Positions 36,901-46,180 are shown, counted from the stretch's first letter. The stretch: DNA of 64,000 nucleotides from Topomyia yanbarensis (GCF_030247195.1 NC_080670.1:211284546-211348545), one strand, 5' to 3'. Notes: a model not told the origin generated them from the sequence alone. A program made the numbers and translations.

Positions 36901-38657
36901 AGTAGTGGCTTTTGCCTATTTATTTTGCTTTTTGCCATTAAAATGATTTTGCAATTAATTGTCAAGTTTAAATTAATGTTTGTTGGTTTTAACATACCCA
37001 ATGCATTCGGATTGTGTGGTTTAGGAGCCACATCTAGAATCACTTCACAGAAACGGATTTTGCACTAGTGAAAAAACAGATGTACTCTCCGTAAACTTGT
37101 CTCTATAATCCATAGCCTACTGCCATTCTAAAATCTTACCCGGCTAGACACATAGCGGCACTCACGGCTCACAGAAACGTAAGCCGTGGCGGCACCTCTA
37201 AGTATTTGAAACACAGCTCTTAATGTGAGTTCAAATGAAGCAACAAATAGAACCGCAGTTCGAAATAATTCACATTCGAGAATTTGCTCTTTGTTGGTTT
37301 ATGATAGACTTTCTTGCCAAATCTTGCAATTATTTTGACGCCTTTTCTTATTAAAGGCAGAGGTAGATGACTTTCTTTAGAAACTTCTTCCCTCATCATA
37401 ACACAAGTTTGAACTTGAAATCGCGGAACTGAAAGAATTGAACAAAAGATATCCCGAAATATTTTGGAATAAATCCTGCTACTTGAGAGAAGAAACTATT
37501 GCAATTTAGTTTTTCTCGTCCAAAAAATAGATTATCGTTACTTAGTTCGTCAAAAATTGAATTCAATTTTAAAACTAGTTTCAAGCGCACCGTTTTCTCA
37601 AAAATCTATGCTGAACATTATTCTTCCCTCGAATAACATGGAAAACTGGCATAAACTATCGCTTATCCGCTCAACAACTTGTCACGAGAGTCTGCTCAAA
37701 AATTGTTGGTAGAAGACTTTGAAAACACGCCACACTTACCTCGATATCCTCATCAGATGATTCGAAATCGCTATCCACTTCCACCCGCTCCTTACGACCG
37801 GATTCACTCTCGGCATCGGATTCCCCTCCTTCTGCATCCCCATCTTCCTCATCCTCTCCCATCTCCTCACCATCATCATCATCCTCCGAATCCCCCTCCA
37901 CAAACTCCTCATCCAGCTCCAACTCCCGCTGCATATCCGCATCGACCTCCATCTCCTTCTCCACTTCCTCTTCCAGCTCACTCTCCGCCTCCCCTTCATC
38001 TTCCTCATCTTCAACCTCTTCCGCCTCCAGTGCCTTGTTAAAGGCCGTCTGCGGGAAATTATAGATATCCTCATAGGCACCCTTCCGCAACCGTTCCATC
38101 AGTTCCTTCTCGATAGCATTATCGATCCGAGCTGCCACCAGTGCCTTCTCCTCGCGGCGTCGTTCCCGCCGTTCGATCTTTGTCGCCAACGGGACCAACA
38201 GTTTCTGTCGGCGCAGTTTAAGCTTACGCATTCGAATCAGATACTGGGTAATTTTGGTGAATCGTTGCTTACATTTCAACCGAACGAACCGATCCCAGTA
38301 CAGTAGATTTTCGTTGATCTGATAGATGGCTTTCTCGTAGTTCCTCGACAGTTTCACCTTTTCCCAGTGTTTGGAGGGGAAGGCATTTCGTTCGGCTGTT
38401 TTCATGTACAGATAGATGATGCCGTTTTCCTCGCGGATAGTGGCGTACTGGCTGTTTGCTAGGGGGCATGCTTTACGGGAGCACAGTCCCGTTAGGCTGT
38501 ACTCATTGCGGCAGAAGTTCTGGGTTTGTGTTTTTACCTGGTACGAGCAGAACTGTCGGCTTATGATGCTCCACACGATCTACGGGAGAAAGGATTGAAA
38601 ATTAGAAGTGCATGGCGCAGAAAAGTAATAGTACACACTTACCTCGTCCTGTTGCAT
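18919..38657 (-). CDS. mak16: MAK16, 60S ribosome-biogenesis factor, three exons with an 18.65-kb intron
   Basis: MAK16 is a nucleolar assembly factor for the large ribosomal subunit. Exon 1 (38657-38643) encodes only MQQDE before GTAAGT. Exon 2 (38579-37740, 280 codons) starts [20 protein letters not shown] and carries the conserved N-terminal domain with [16 protein letters not shown] and WERFV-type ([12 protein letters not shown]) motifs. It then has a basic stretch and a long acidic tail (about residues 190-280) ending SSDEDIE at a GAG|GTAAGT donor. Exon 3 (19089-18919) starts DIAPKV after AAACAG, is lysine-rich and contains LEIEYEVET, the hallmark MAK16 C-terminus, ending LHQ-TGA. All junctions are phase 0, giving 341 residues. 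The second intron is filled with repeats and one possible gene start. Reading on past exon 2 without splicing gives a short unrelated tail. Confidence 0.93.
19090..21250. other. MAK16 intron, unassigned part
   Basis: It holds a diverged repeat at about 19205-19335 (related to 40580-40720). A CT-rich, less AT-biased patch lies at 19680-20520, and a G-run is near 20711-20726. No coding exon beyond MAK16 exon 3 is supported. Confidence 0.35.
19205..19335. repeat. Diverged dispersed repeat, copy at 40580-40720
   Basis: Both copies contain CTCGGGAATAATTTTTCACTA-like sequence, a GCATAT segment, and CAGTCCCRACTAAA followed by TTTAAAAT. Termini are not clear. It is probably a decayed MITE. Confidence 0.45.
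21255..21376. mobile_element. Short foldback element with inverted repeats of about 50 bp
   Basis: ATGCTGATTTCG at the left is inverted at the right as CGAAATCAGCAT. Pairing continues through TTTTAGA, AGTCGC and CCTAGGTTCGCTCT, so the whole 122-bp unit is almost one hairpin with a small A+T-rich loop. It is non-coding and MITE-like. It could form long double-stranded RNA when the MAK16 intron is transcribed. Confidence 0.7.
22130..22330 (+). mobile_element. Jockey-like endonuclease fragment
   Basis: The plus strand reads [26 protein letters not shown] near 22185-22265, the conserved YRxDRN..GGGVLI block of Jockey-like endonucleases. It is probably the 5' part of the element whose reverse transcriptase follows at 24330, split by the mariner-like insertion between them. 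Confidence 0.6.
22900..23900 (-). mobile_element. Mariner-like transposase remnant
   Basis: Minus-strand pieces read [21 protein letters not shown], then [12 protein letters not shown] and [10 protein letters not shown] (a D-containing catalytic block) near 23520-23640. An FWPDLAS-like block, in shifted frames, is near 23260. Order and spacing fit a Tc1/mariner transposase. Many shifts make it inactive. It interrupts the Jockey-like element between 22330 and 24330. Confidence 0.65.
23851..23915 (-). ncRNA. Decayed hammerhead-like half, minus strand
   Basis: Read on the minus strand, GCGTC (23910-23906) is followed by AATCCGGTGCTAGC. This is the same cleavage-site and stem I arrangement as in the plus-strand hammerhead motifs. 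A CTCCTGAAGGCGAAA stretch follows where CTGATGA..GAAA would be expected. The core is broken, so it cannot be a working ribozyme. It is inverted relative to the motif at 24039. Confidence 0.4.
24039..24107 (+). ncRNA. Hammerhead ribozyme motif, lacks 5' strand of stem III
   Basis: Stem I is formed by AATCCGGCGTTAGCTT (24039-24054) and AAGTTAGTGTCGGATT, 16 pairs including wobbles. The core CTGATGA is at 24083-24089, stem II GAC-GAA-GTC at 24090-24098, GAAA at 24099-24102 and CGCAA follows. The bases before 24039 (GCACC) do not supply the GUC site or stem III partner. The homologous sequence thus begins exactly where self-cleavage would leave a 5' end. Confidence 0.6.
24330..25490 (+). mobile_element. 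Jockey-like non-LTR retrotransposon remnant (RT to 3' end)
   Basis: Reverse transcriptase blocks in order: [40 protein letters not shown] and FADD (24640) within a 134-codon frame. A C-terminal block with RRTNYG is near 25305-25320. The 3' end has an A+T-rich short repeat tail (ATAAATAAATGAATAAA, about 25470). It is the same family as 5900-7225. The missing 5' part may be the endonuclease piece at 22130. Confidence 0.82.
25600..27115 (+). mobile_element. RTE-like non-LTR retrotransposon, highly degenerate
   Basis: Plus-strand fragments resemble the RTE-like copy at 14090-15824. [17 protein letters not shown] is near 26315, [25 protein letters not shown] and [10 protein letters not shown] are at 26413-26560, and [17 protein letters not shown] is near 27035-27085. 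The 25620-25690 segment also matches, inverted, the sequence at 12840-12910. The FADD block is destroyed and frames shift repeatedly. Confidence 0.72.
27116..28159. other. AT-rich intron sequence, nothing recognised
   Basis: No exon, RNA gene or clear terminal repeats are visible in this part of the MAK16 intron. Confidence 0.3.
28160..28545. repeat. Foldback repeat
   Basis: GGTGCCACGTCGAAAACTGG..CACCATAACTCAAAAT..GGACCAATCGT on the left is inverted on the right (ACGATTGGTCC..ATTTTGAGTTACGGTTTACACC..TCGAGGTGCC). The arms are about 90 bp with mismatches. A partial relative lies at 2135-2490. It is non-coding. Confidence 0.5.
29690..31458. mobile_element. Non-autonomous hAT-like element with ATCGATTA-rich ends
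   Basis: The left terminus TAGGGATGTCCGATT is repeated inverted at the right end (AATCGGACATCCCTA). Such ends are typical of hAT transposons. The flanks show a near-duplication (AATAAGCGG / AATAAGCCA), compatible with an 8-bp target duplication plus mutation. Both subterminal regions of about 130 bp are crowded with TAATCGATTA palindromes, possible transposase-binding sites. No transposase is encoded. The interior contains a tRNA-like promoter segment (30761-30830). Confidence 0.72.
30761..30830 (+). repeat. tRNA-like pol III promoter segment (SINE-type)
   Basis: An A-box match (TAGCGTAGTTGG, 30770-30781) and a B-box match (GAGTTCGAACTCC, 30812-30824) are spaced as in a tRNA gene. The surrounding sequence does not close into a good acceptor stem, so this is more likely a tRNA-derived SINE head than a tRNA gene. 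It lies inside the hAT-like element. Confidence 0.55.
31459..32930. other. AT-rich intron sequence, nothing recognised
   Basis: I find no exon, RNA gene or terminal repeats. Composition is strongly AT-rich. Confidence 0.3.
32931..33240 (+). mobile_element. RTE-like C-terminal remnant
   Basis: Plus-strand fragments read [13 protein letters not shown] near 32920-32960, then [18 protein letters not shown] near 33030-33080, matching the ERKVLRTIYGGVQ and IGRLRWAGHVARM blocks of the copy at 14102-14719. Stops interrupt it. The rest of the element is absent. Confidence 0.65.
33241..34389. other. Intron sequence; less AT-biased near the right end
   Basis: No repeat is recognised. From about 33980 the composition becomes more balanced and looks like a promoter or leader region upstream of the possible exon at 34390. 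Confidence 0.3.
34390..34435 (+). CDS. Possible first coding exon with signal peptide
   Basis: An ATG opens [15 protein letters not shown], a short hydrophilic start followed by a leucine-alanine core like a signal peptide. It is followed directly by a strong donor (GCTGCTG|GTGAGT). The exon is 46 bases, ending in phase 1. It lies on the strand opposite MAK16, inside its intron. I could not find the next exon, so the product is unknown. Short CTG-rich runs can mimic leucine cores, so this is tentative. Confidence 0.3.
34440..36084. other. Intron sequence, nothing recognised
   Basis: Short open frames at 35156-35679 have no recognisable domain. No terminal repeats were found. Confidence 0.3.
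36085..36345. mobile_element. MITE with about 60-bp terminal inverted repeats
   Basis: AATTCTTGAGGGTTTTTTC and CATATCTGCAATGA on the left recur inverted on the right (TCATTGCAGATATGACG..CTCAAGAATT). The arms match for about 60 bases with few differences. The centre (ACGGCGTCACTATAACAC..ACAGTAC) is homologous to the centre of the MITE at 51050-51307. It is non-coding. Confidence 0.75.
36378..36547. mobile_element. Palindromic MITE
   Basis: CTTACACGTTCAATATTTT at the left is inverted at the right as AAAATATTGAACGTGTAAG, and GTCAATAC motifs repeat several times inside. The unit is about 170 bp, AT-rich and non-coding. It lies 33 bp from the MITE at 36085. Confidence 0.7.
36548..37739. other. 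MAK16 intron next to exon 2, nothing recognised
   Basis: Minus-strand frames here were searched for a nearer MAK16 last exon and none ends in the conserved EIEYE block. An open frame at 36619-37068 (plus) has no recognisable domain. Confidence 0.35.
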
Positions 38658-38659
38658 GG

Positions 38660-39829
38660 TGAGATGCTATATTAATCGCTTGTTTCTTGAGAAAACTTGA
38701 TTTGACTGCAAACACTAGCAATTGTGGAATTTTATTACTTTAAAAACTAATAATTTTAAGAGCACACCGGACGAGAAACAAACGACCGGAGAAAACACAT
38801 GGTACGATAGAAAACAAAACAGTTTCGTTCCGTCTATACTGTTCTGTCAAACGAACGATCGAGCTCACTTTTCGACAGGCAACAAAACATTTTTTATAGC
38901 AGAGTTGAGGGGTGCGACGATGGTAGCTCAATGCGAAAATTCAAATAAAGTTTGCAACTCGCAAAATAATTTTTTTAGGATCTTTTTTTCAACACTTTGT
39001 GCATAACGATTTTAAATTCAGTTCGTCTATCGTGCGACTCTGCGACGAGCATGTCCCGTTCTAGGTGCGACTTATCCTAAGTTTAGTGGTAGACAGACTA
39101 CCACATAGAAAATCTTCCCGATTTTTCCACCGATTAAATCGGCTTGCGTCGACACAATCGGCCACCAATTAATCGGTTGATTGTTGCATTGACTTAACAT
39201 TTAACATGGTCGTCTGCCGAAGCGACAACCGATTAATTAGGACCGAAAAAAAACTGTTAAAATCGATAATTAAATCTGGCGATTAATATATTGACGAAAA
39301 TTGTTCACCGACAAAATCTAGCTTTCTCTATTAATTAATCGGTCGACCTCGAAACAGCCGATTTCGTTAGTCGAATGGGAAATTTATCAACTGTTAAATT
39401 TTCTATGGGGTACTTGAAATTCCGACTGCTTCTGACGAAATTTCGGCTTTCTAATTCTGGACTAAGTTGATACGCATTTCACAGGTGTACACAGAGAATT
39501 TTTTAGCCATCGATAGTATATTCTTCTACCTTTCTCATTTTGACCGTTGTTTCGACTGTCGTAAATTGTATGCATTGAGCATATTCATTGAATGAATATG
39601 TATGTATGAAAATTCAGAAGCATTGGAGCAGAATAAGCCAGGATGTAATGGAAAACAAGCAAACTCTGCACATTTAAGCTTCTCAGTATACGTAGGATTG
39701 CTTAAGAGTCTTCGATACACTTATTGAACAAAAAAATTAATTCTAAAAAAAAAAATTCATTTGAAGATTGATAAATCGACATTGGCTCTCATAATGAGCT
39801 AGATAGTGCCATCCCTTCCATGGAAACAT
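38660..39829. other. Region upstream of MAK16
   Basis: It should contain the MAK16 promoter. I see no clear TATA box. At 39100-39420 an ACCGATTAATCGG-like motif recurs, suggesting an old repeat. No coding sequence is recognised. Confidence 0.35.
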
Positions 39830-40560
39830 CTTCAAGGCCTAACAAAAGAATCTAATCTGGACCCTATCAATTCGCAGTGACAGTGGAGTCCAGACATTAG
39901 CTACACATTCTAACATGCTTCATACCGAAGAACAATTTGTGTATATCGTTGAACACTCGTTCTCTCTACACCATCTCGAAATCAGATCGATGTCCGATTG
40001 TAGCTCTGTACAATACTCACCAGTGCAGATATAGCTCTATACATTTTCAGGTCGATAGAATAGGTCAAATCATCGATGGCAAATAGACAAAGATTATTCA
40101 CAAGCACTATGAATTGAGTAGTGCCAGTATACTGCTTTGAGGGACTCGAGAAGTTTGCTGAAAAGAAATTGAGTTTAAAGTAGTCAGGTAACATGCGCGT
40201 AACAATCCGACAGATATAGATGCAGCCTTCCGTTTACCCAGGGAAAGAATCCAAATCATCTTAGTCGTAAAGTGTGCATCGAATGCTTTTAAAAAATCGA
40301 CATAAATCACATCAACTTGTTTCTCGATCTCTCGCATTGCTTCGTTTAAGTAGCTCATAAGTGATAAGATTAGTTTTTGTCTGGCGTTGTTTTACAAAAC
40401 TATGCTGAAGCTCAGAGATGATTGGATCGCGACACAATGTATACTACGCCTTCAAATACTTTCACAATACAGTTTCCACAGTATTTTACGTTGTGAATAA
40501 AACATGTTGATTGGGATGATAAGAGCAGCTTTCCAGGCCTTCAGAAGCAGAAATTGATGG
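39830..40560 (-). mobile_element. Jockey-like reverse transcriptase fragment
   Basis: The minus strand reads VDVIYVDFLKAFD near 40300, a SRVPQSS (normally GVPQGS) block near 40130, and IDDLKMYRAI-like sequence in a shifted frame near 40060. These are the palm motifs of a non-LTR reverse transcriptase with catalytic residues lost. Both termini are eroded. Confidence 0.65.
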
Positions 40561-40579
40561 TTTAATTCATTTGCAAAAG

Positions 40580-40720
40580 GGTTATCACCCAGGCTCACGA
40601 ACAATTTTTCATTAGTGTTCTATATCCCGTATACTTGCGCATATATCAGTGGCGCCATAATCTCAAATGCGGCCACAGTCCCAACTAAAAAATATTTAAA
40701 ATGACCGTTAAAGCGGGCGA
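40580..40720. repeat. Diverged dispersed repeat, copy at 19205-19335
   Basis: Shares the CTCACGAACAATTTTTCATTA and CACAGTCCCAACTAAA segments with the 19-kb copy, in the same orientation. Termini are unclear. Confidence 0.45.
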
Positions 40721-41528
40721 AGAATTGTTTTCGAGTGTTATGCCTGTTAGTCTGTGCCTGTCTGTAGGTACCTGAAAAGTATTAATATTCGTAAGTGCTG
40801 AAAAAAATCATCTTAACTGACTGCCAGTAAAGGGAGTGAATCTCATAATTTTCTACGCAATTCAATGTACTAGAGGGAGATGTGGACGCTTCTGTATTCT
40901 CATACTTTGAAAATATTCTTTAAAAAAGTTACAGTTTTCCGAAAAGTTAGACCGTATTAAATGGTGGATAGTACTTGATCGACTTTACTTCTGCTCCCAA
41001 ACCAACTCCCAGAAAGACGAGGGGATCGATTTGGGGCTTGAATGTAAATAGTTTGTAACTGGTGAGATGTCTTTCCTTGGTAAGCGTTTCAATGCGTTGA
41101 AGATTGTCTCCGTTGGCGCGGTTTCTCTTTCGGAAGAGACACTACCGAGGAGATGTCGCAGCACGATTAGCTTGGAAGTTTGAATAAAATCGGTTAGCTA
41201 ATTTTTCGGTTTCGGAATTTCATTGATAACGACTCGCCTTTTCATTTATTCACCAGAAAATTCATGACACATATCAATTAGAAAAGTAGATTCTGTTCCA
41301 ATTTTGAAGTTTTCTTAAAGTATATTCATTAGGGAAATTGAATTGTTTGATATACGTTAGCCGTACTTCGTTTCAGGAAACCGACGTTGCAGTAATGTGA
41401 TTCTATCAAATAACACGCTGTCTTAGAGCAAGTACCCATAATGGCTTAGAGTGGTCGAACGCCTGAAACTTACCATCCTACATTTTTTGACGCTTGCATA
41501 CCATTCAACAGGTGCACTATTGTTCAAT
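40721..41528. other. Unassigned sequence
   Basis: No gene, RNA or terminal repeats are recognised. Confidence 0.3.
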
Positions 41529-42432
41529 ATGTAAGTAGGGGTTTGCCCACTACTCGGGTTCTTGTTTGCCCGGCGGACCCTTCTTTTCAGGGCGGCCTAG
41601 GTGCCTCTACAGAATTTTCGTAACACAACAAACAAAAAGGAAAAACAAATAAATTAAATTTTACCGTATTTTATTTTCACATACTCTCCCTTCACTGTAC
41701 ACTGCTGCTGCGGGCGGATAGGCGGGCGGTTTCCTCCGACCGGCCGGGGCAGCAACGGCCGAGTTCTCCCTATTTACGTTGGCTGCTCCGGCAGCGGTCC
41801 TTAACAATTAGCTAGGGAGGTGAGCTTGGCTCTTTTGTTGGAACCTCCCTAGCGACGTTGGTGATGAATCACCGGATTCCCTTGCTCCCCGCAAGGAATC
41901 CCGGAAGACACCGCAGTGTTCTTCCCAGGCGGAGTCGTCGTCCTACCTGCTTTCCTCTCCTTGACTGTTAGCTGCAGAGGAGAGCAAGGCTCGTTCGACT
42001 TATCCTCTGCAGCGAGAGGGGTGGGTGCGTCGGATCCTTAACGGTTAGCCGGGGAAGCGAAAGCTTCTTGGTGATTAGCTTCCCCCGACAGCGATCCAGC
42101 ACCACTATACAAACGAGCACCCGGACCACAGGCCGGCACTTTCGACGGAAATCGACCGTCGCACACGCGCACTGAACGTTGGTTACGGTGGCGGGAAACT
42201 GTCCCGAAATAAATCAACCATTTTCTGGACGTCTTTTCGTTGCCGTGGTCCGTCACTTTCTGCCTTATCTCGATGGCCGCCTTTTTCACTCCACCAAACA
42301 ACCACCACCAAAAAAAAAACCGTACCGCCGCATAGCTGTCATCACCCATGTGCAGCATAGCCAGTACACGTATTTCAGCAGCAGGAGAGCGGTGGCCTAT
42401 CTAAGCCCTATGTTAACTATGTACAATTGTCA
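41529..42432. mobile_element. GC-rich LTR-like block (possible solo LTR) with hairpin array
   Basis: A GC-rich island of roughly 750 bp stands out from its AT-rich surroundings. It starts near TGTAAGTAGGGG and ends near CAATTGTCA, giving LTR-like TG..CA limits. It has no polyprotein beside it, so a solo LTR (BEL/Pao-like by feel only) is my best guess. I could not confirm a target duplication. Open frames inside (42038-42358 minus, 42179-42457 plus) have no recognised domain. It carries three similar hairpins, listed separately. Confidence 0.45.
41799..42089. repeat. Three structurally equivalent hairpins with different stems
   Basis: Each unit reads CCTTRAC..TTA, then an 11-base arm, a loop of about 20 bases starting GAGC or GAA, then the complementary arm. 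Unit 1 arms are GCTAGGGAGGT / ACCTCCCTAGC (41811-41821, 41843-41853). Unit 2 arms are GCTGCAGAGGA / TCCTCTGCAGC (41971-41981, 42003-42013). Unit 3 arms are GGGGAAGC / GCTTCCCC (42051-42058, 42078-42085) with a bulged extension. Units 1 and 2 both have 21-base loops with an inner GAGC..GCTC hairpin. Further small hairpins lie between units 1 and 2. Confidence 0.75.
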
Positions 42433-42599
42433 AACAAAAATTACTACACCTATCTGAACGCACAAAACCGTTCACAAACGCGAAACTATATAAAAATTTA
42501 CAAGAAAAGTGAACGGTATCGAAACAGCGGTGAGCATAAATTTTTGTAAACAATACACTCTACGGAGAGAGTACACACGAAAGGGCGTATTTCCACCCA

Positions 42600-42825
42600 G
42601 TGCTAAATTGTTACCCTGACGGGTTACAAATATTAACTACTTTATCTTGAAATGTAGTAGAGTCAAGTCCAGAAGCAATGGAGCGAAAAATCTGAAAATC
42701 ATCGACGTAGAATAGTTTTCCAGATTTGATATGAGTGCAGAGGTCGTTAATGGATAAAAGCAAAACTAACGGCCACAGACGACTTCCTTGAGGGGCTGCG
42801 GATGGCATATCAAGCAAGCTAGAGC
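42600..42825 (-). mobile_element. Jockey-like reverse transcriptase, downstream part
   Basis: The minus strand reads LLDMPSAAPQGSRLWPL, then LSINDLCTHI and YVDDFQIFRSI. These are the PQGS and catalytic DD blocks of a non-LTR reverse transcriptase, with YVDD in place of the usual YADD or FADD. It is the continuation of the part at 43532-44020; the mariner-like element sits between them. Confidence 0.7.
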
Positions 42826-42827
42826 TA

Positions 42828-43529
42828 CAGGGTGCTGGATGTATCCTTTTTCAACATTGAACAACTCTGCCAATTTTCACAGGTACACAAGTTTTTTAGG
42901 AGATTTTATGTCATTTATTATAAATCAGGTTTAGAATACAACGTCGATTAAATGACCACCCCCCATTTGATACACAAAAAGCAGGTCCTTTGCGGGCATT
43001 TTGCATGACATTGGACAGCATTTCGGGCTTAATCGCAGCAATTTCAGCTCGTATATTAGCTTTAAGTTCGCTGAAGTAACCCCACAGAAAAAAAGTCTGG
43101 TACTGTTAAATACGAAGAACGAGGCGGCTTTTCGAAATCACCATTTTTTAAGACAACGCGTCCTTGGAATTTGCTCTGCAAGAACTTGATTATAGCGGCT
43201 GCGGTGTGGCAAGGCGTCTTGTTGAAAATAGGAATCTAGTGAGTTGCTACAGACCCGTACTCAAAGAAATTCTTCACCAAATTACGGATTGTCTTGTTTG
43301 TAGGCGCCGAATGCGATTTTTTTCGATAAGCACGCACAGTTTTCACTATTGAATGATCGTTTTCAATGTAAAGCGCTACGATTTCAGCGTATTCTTTTGG
43401 TGTAAATCGACTCATAGCTAAAATGGCACCTAAATGACGTTTCAGAATTGTGTTTATCTGTCAAAATCAGCTGAAAAATGGCGGTGTTGTTCAATGTTAA
43501 AATAGGATACATCCAGATGGCGCACCCTG
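42828..43529 (-). mobile_element. Mariner-like element, internally deleted, TA target duplication
   Basis: The ends are inverted repeats (CAGGGTG..TGGATGTATCC at both, plus TCAACATTGAACAAC-like continuation) with TA on either side (42826-42827 and 43530-43531). On the minus strand the first exon-like stretch reads MSRFTPKEYAEIVALYIEN, a helix-turn-helix DNA-binding start. A C-terminal stretch has LKANIRAEIAAIKPEML. The catalytic middle is missing, so it is a deletion derivative that needs a transposase supplied in trans. It was inserted into a Jockey-like element. Confidence 0.8.
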
Positions 43530-43531
43530 TA

Positions 43532-44020
43532 GTTGAACCAATTCTAACGACATCGACTAGACAGATAGGATTGTAACCATCCAGTTACGTCTTTGCATTA
43601 TCACAAGAGCAATGTTGTGGGGTATTTTATCGAATGCATTTGATGAGTCAGAATATATTCCATGTCGCGGTGACTAAGGTGACAGTGTGCATCATCAAAT
43701 TTGAAGTCCGTGCTGACGTTTGTCGATGATGTGAGAAGCAGTAGCGTATTTGTAAACTAACTTTTCAAGGACTTTAACCAAACAGTTCAAAAGCGAGATT
43801 CCTCTGTAGTTTTGAACATTATGAAAATCTCCAGCCTTGTGAATTGGAACCACAGCCGCTTCTTTTCTTGTACTTGGGAAGACGTTTTTAGTAACTAAGT
43901 ACTTGAAAATAATGCACAGCGATTTCGCGTATCATTTTGTGAACATTTGAGGCAAATATTTCGCGCGATAAAATACCTTAAGCACGGTGTTCTTATGTTT
44001 TTCCGTGGGAGTTGGTTTAT
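43532..44020 (-). mobile_element. Jockey-like reverse transcriptase, upstream part
   Basis: The minus strand reads VFPSTRKEAAVVPIHKAGD, then NYRGISLLNCLVKVLEKLV near 43760-43880. These are the N-terminal reverse transcriptase blocks (PIHK.GD, NYR.ISLL). Frames are interrupted toward 43532, where the mariner-like insertion begins. Confidence 0.72.
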
Positions 44021-46180
44021 CGAAGTTCTATACATCACCGGGTACTGAATGCATGGATAGAGTTAAGTTATGAGTAGCACGAGTCTTCGTAATCGTCAGC
44101 CTTCTTCCACATAACGAATGCAACGTCGTAATCAAAATACAGCTGCTCTATAGTGATGATTTCGTTAGAACGAAGCTCTCATAGGTAGTTTTTTTTTTGT
44201 ACAGAGTGTTAGGTCCAAACAAAAATATCAACCGATATGAGACGTTCTCCGGTTCACTTTAGACACGCATTGTTCACTAAATGCACCGTAAAATAAATTG
44301 CTTTGATGTATGTCTTCATGGTAAGAAAATAGACTTATCCAAGGCCATAACATTTGTTGGTAGCGGAAAAATTAACAAAAACTTTGCGTTCAAAACTTAT
44401 AAGTTTCTTTTTCTGATAAATGTTGCGTATGACGACGGAGTAGACGAATTGTGTAGTCGAAGTTAGCTGATTAGTGAACCAAAAAATGAACCCAACAAAC
44501 ATCGAAAGTTGAACAAGCCTTCATTACGAAGGAATAAGCTGAACAATAGCTGTTTAAGCCATTATCCAGCTAAATTGTATGTTGGGAAGACTCTTGTATG
44601 CGGACGTACACACTTAATTTTTTCTTCTGAATCTCAGCTTATGCCAAAATCTCAACAGCTGAGTTCTCAGTAAACAATTGTTTTGCTGAGATCCCAGTCA
44701 AAGTGACGTTTATCATTCTCTAAATTCGCTGACTACACGGCTATTGGAAAAATTGCCGAGCCGAATTGAGTGTATAGGTGTTTCTTATTTGCATTTGGTT
44801 CATCTTCACCAGCATTCTGAGGACAAATCAACGTTAAAACAGCTCCAATCTTTTCACCCACCAAAATCTCCGATGCGGCGCGTTCCAATAGGCACCGACG
44901 CAGTCTGCCCATGCTTTAGAAATACCTACAGAAGCAAGTTGTCAAATCATATAAATCTAAAATATTCAACGTGCGTGCCAATAAAACATAAGCAGTTGCA
45001 TCGGTACCGATGAAAATATTTTATAGCATGAAAAATTGACCCACACCCCATTCAGCTCGTGAACGCAACGCAGAGACAAATATAAAAATAAATCCACTAA
45101 GTGGTCAATATATCATCGTTCGTAAAACATATACCTAGACAAAAACCTACATACGTACTTCATCACATGTATTTAGTCTGCTTCAGACTAATTTCCCTAT
45201 TTTATTGATACCAACGTCAACTAACGCACAGACATTGATAGTTATATTCAATCCAAGCCCAAATTAACCGATTACATCGCAAATCATCGTATTTTCATCC
45301 CATGCAGCACTTGAACAGTAGTGAATCCAAATCGCATCACGTGTTCTCTTGTCTTGACTTAGAGCGAAAAAATGCCTACGATTTTATAACATGAATAATC
45401 TAGATAGACCCCTCGAGAGAAAATTATGGCAAAGTACGCAGCCCTCTTATGAAATAAACATTCAATGCTGAACGAACCGTTCTACGTGGGACCTATTTCG
45501 GACGATTTTGCAACCTTTTTGTTGGACATGGATCAGCTTTCATACTGGGCGCTAAACTGACAGTAGAGTACATCAAATCCATCGCGAATGCTGTCAAATT
45601 AAAATTTTAATACTTTTGTGTTTGTGTCATTCTTATCATTTTACTCCTTAGCATTGTTATTGCTCTTCTTTTCATGCATTGTTCACGAGCGGTCTTATCT
45701 ACACCAGTATTATTCCGCTCTTAAAAACCAATAAATCGAAAAAGTGAAAGCTTTATCAGCTGTTAGCCGATTCAAGGGCTTTAGTCGAAGTTTGTTCTTT
45801 GGATCGGTAGGTAGGTGAATGTTTGTTACTGAAATAATCCTGTTCCACTTCGTGAATACTTTCCTTAGATTTTCGGTGCAAAATAGAAGTCGTGAGTTAA
45901 AGTGACTAAATGTTTTTAAGAAAAATGCGGGACATGCACAAGAAACCTATTGAAGATGTACGTTTCCCAGCTGTTTGCACAATTTTTATTAGACTGAAAA
46001 ATTTCCCAAACATTCATGAGCTGTCTTAGAACGAGCAAAAGAGAACATTTTGAAATAAGGCAAATTTTCCCCACAGGAGAAAATTGGGTGAAGCCAATTT
46101 TAAAGGGCCTACAGCTTTTTTTTCCTTCGTTGGGTACATTAACCACTGCGACCAATGTTCTGATCTATTGTGGTAGCCTA
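44021..46180. other. Unassigned AT-rich sequence
   Basis: Short open frames (for example 44281-44466, 44744-45013, 45916-46155) show no recognisable domain. No RNA gene is seen. Confidence 0.3.

Noticed and set aside
37671..37739. Continuation of MAK16 exon 2 to a nearby stop
   Set aside because: A consensus donor sits at GAG|GTAAGT, and the true conserved end is found in phase at 19089-18919.
37679..38041. Proline/histidine-rich plus-strand open frame
   Set aside because: It is the antisense of the acidic GAG/GAT-rich tail of MAK16 exon 2, not a gene.
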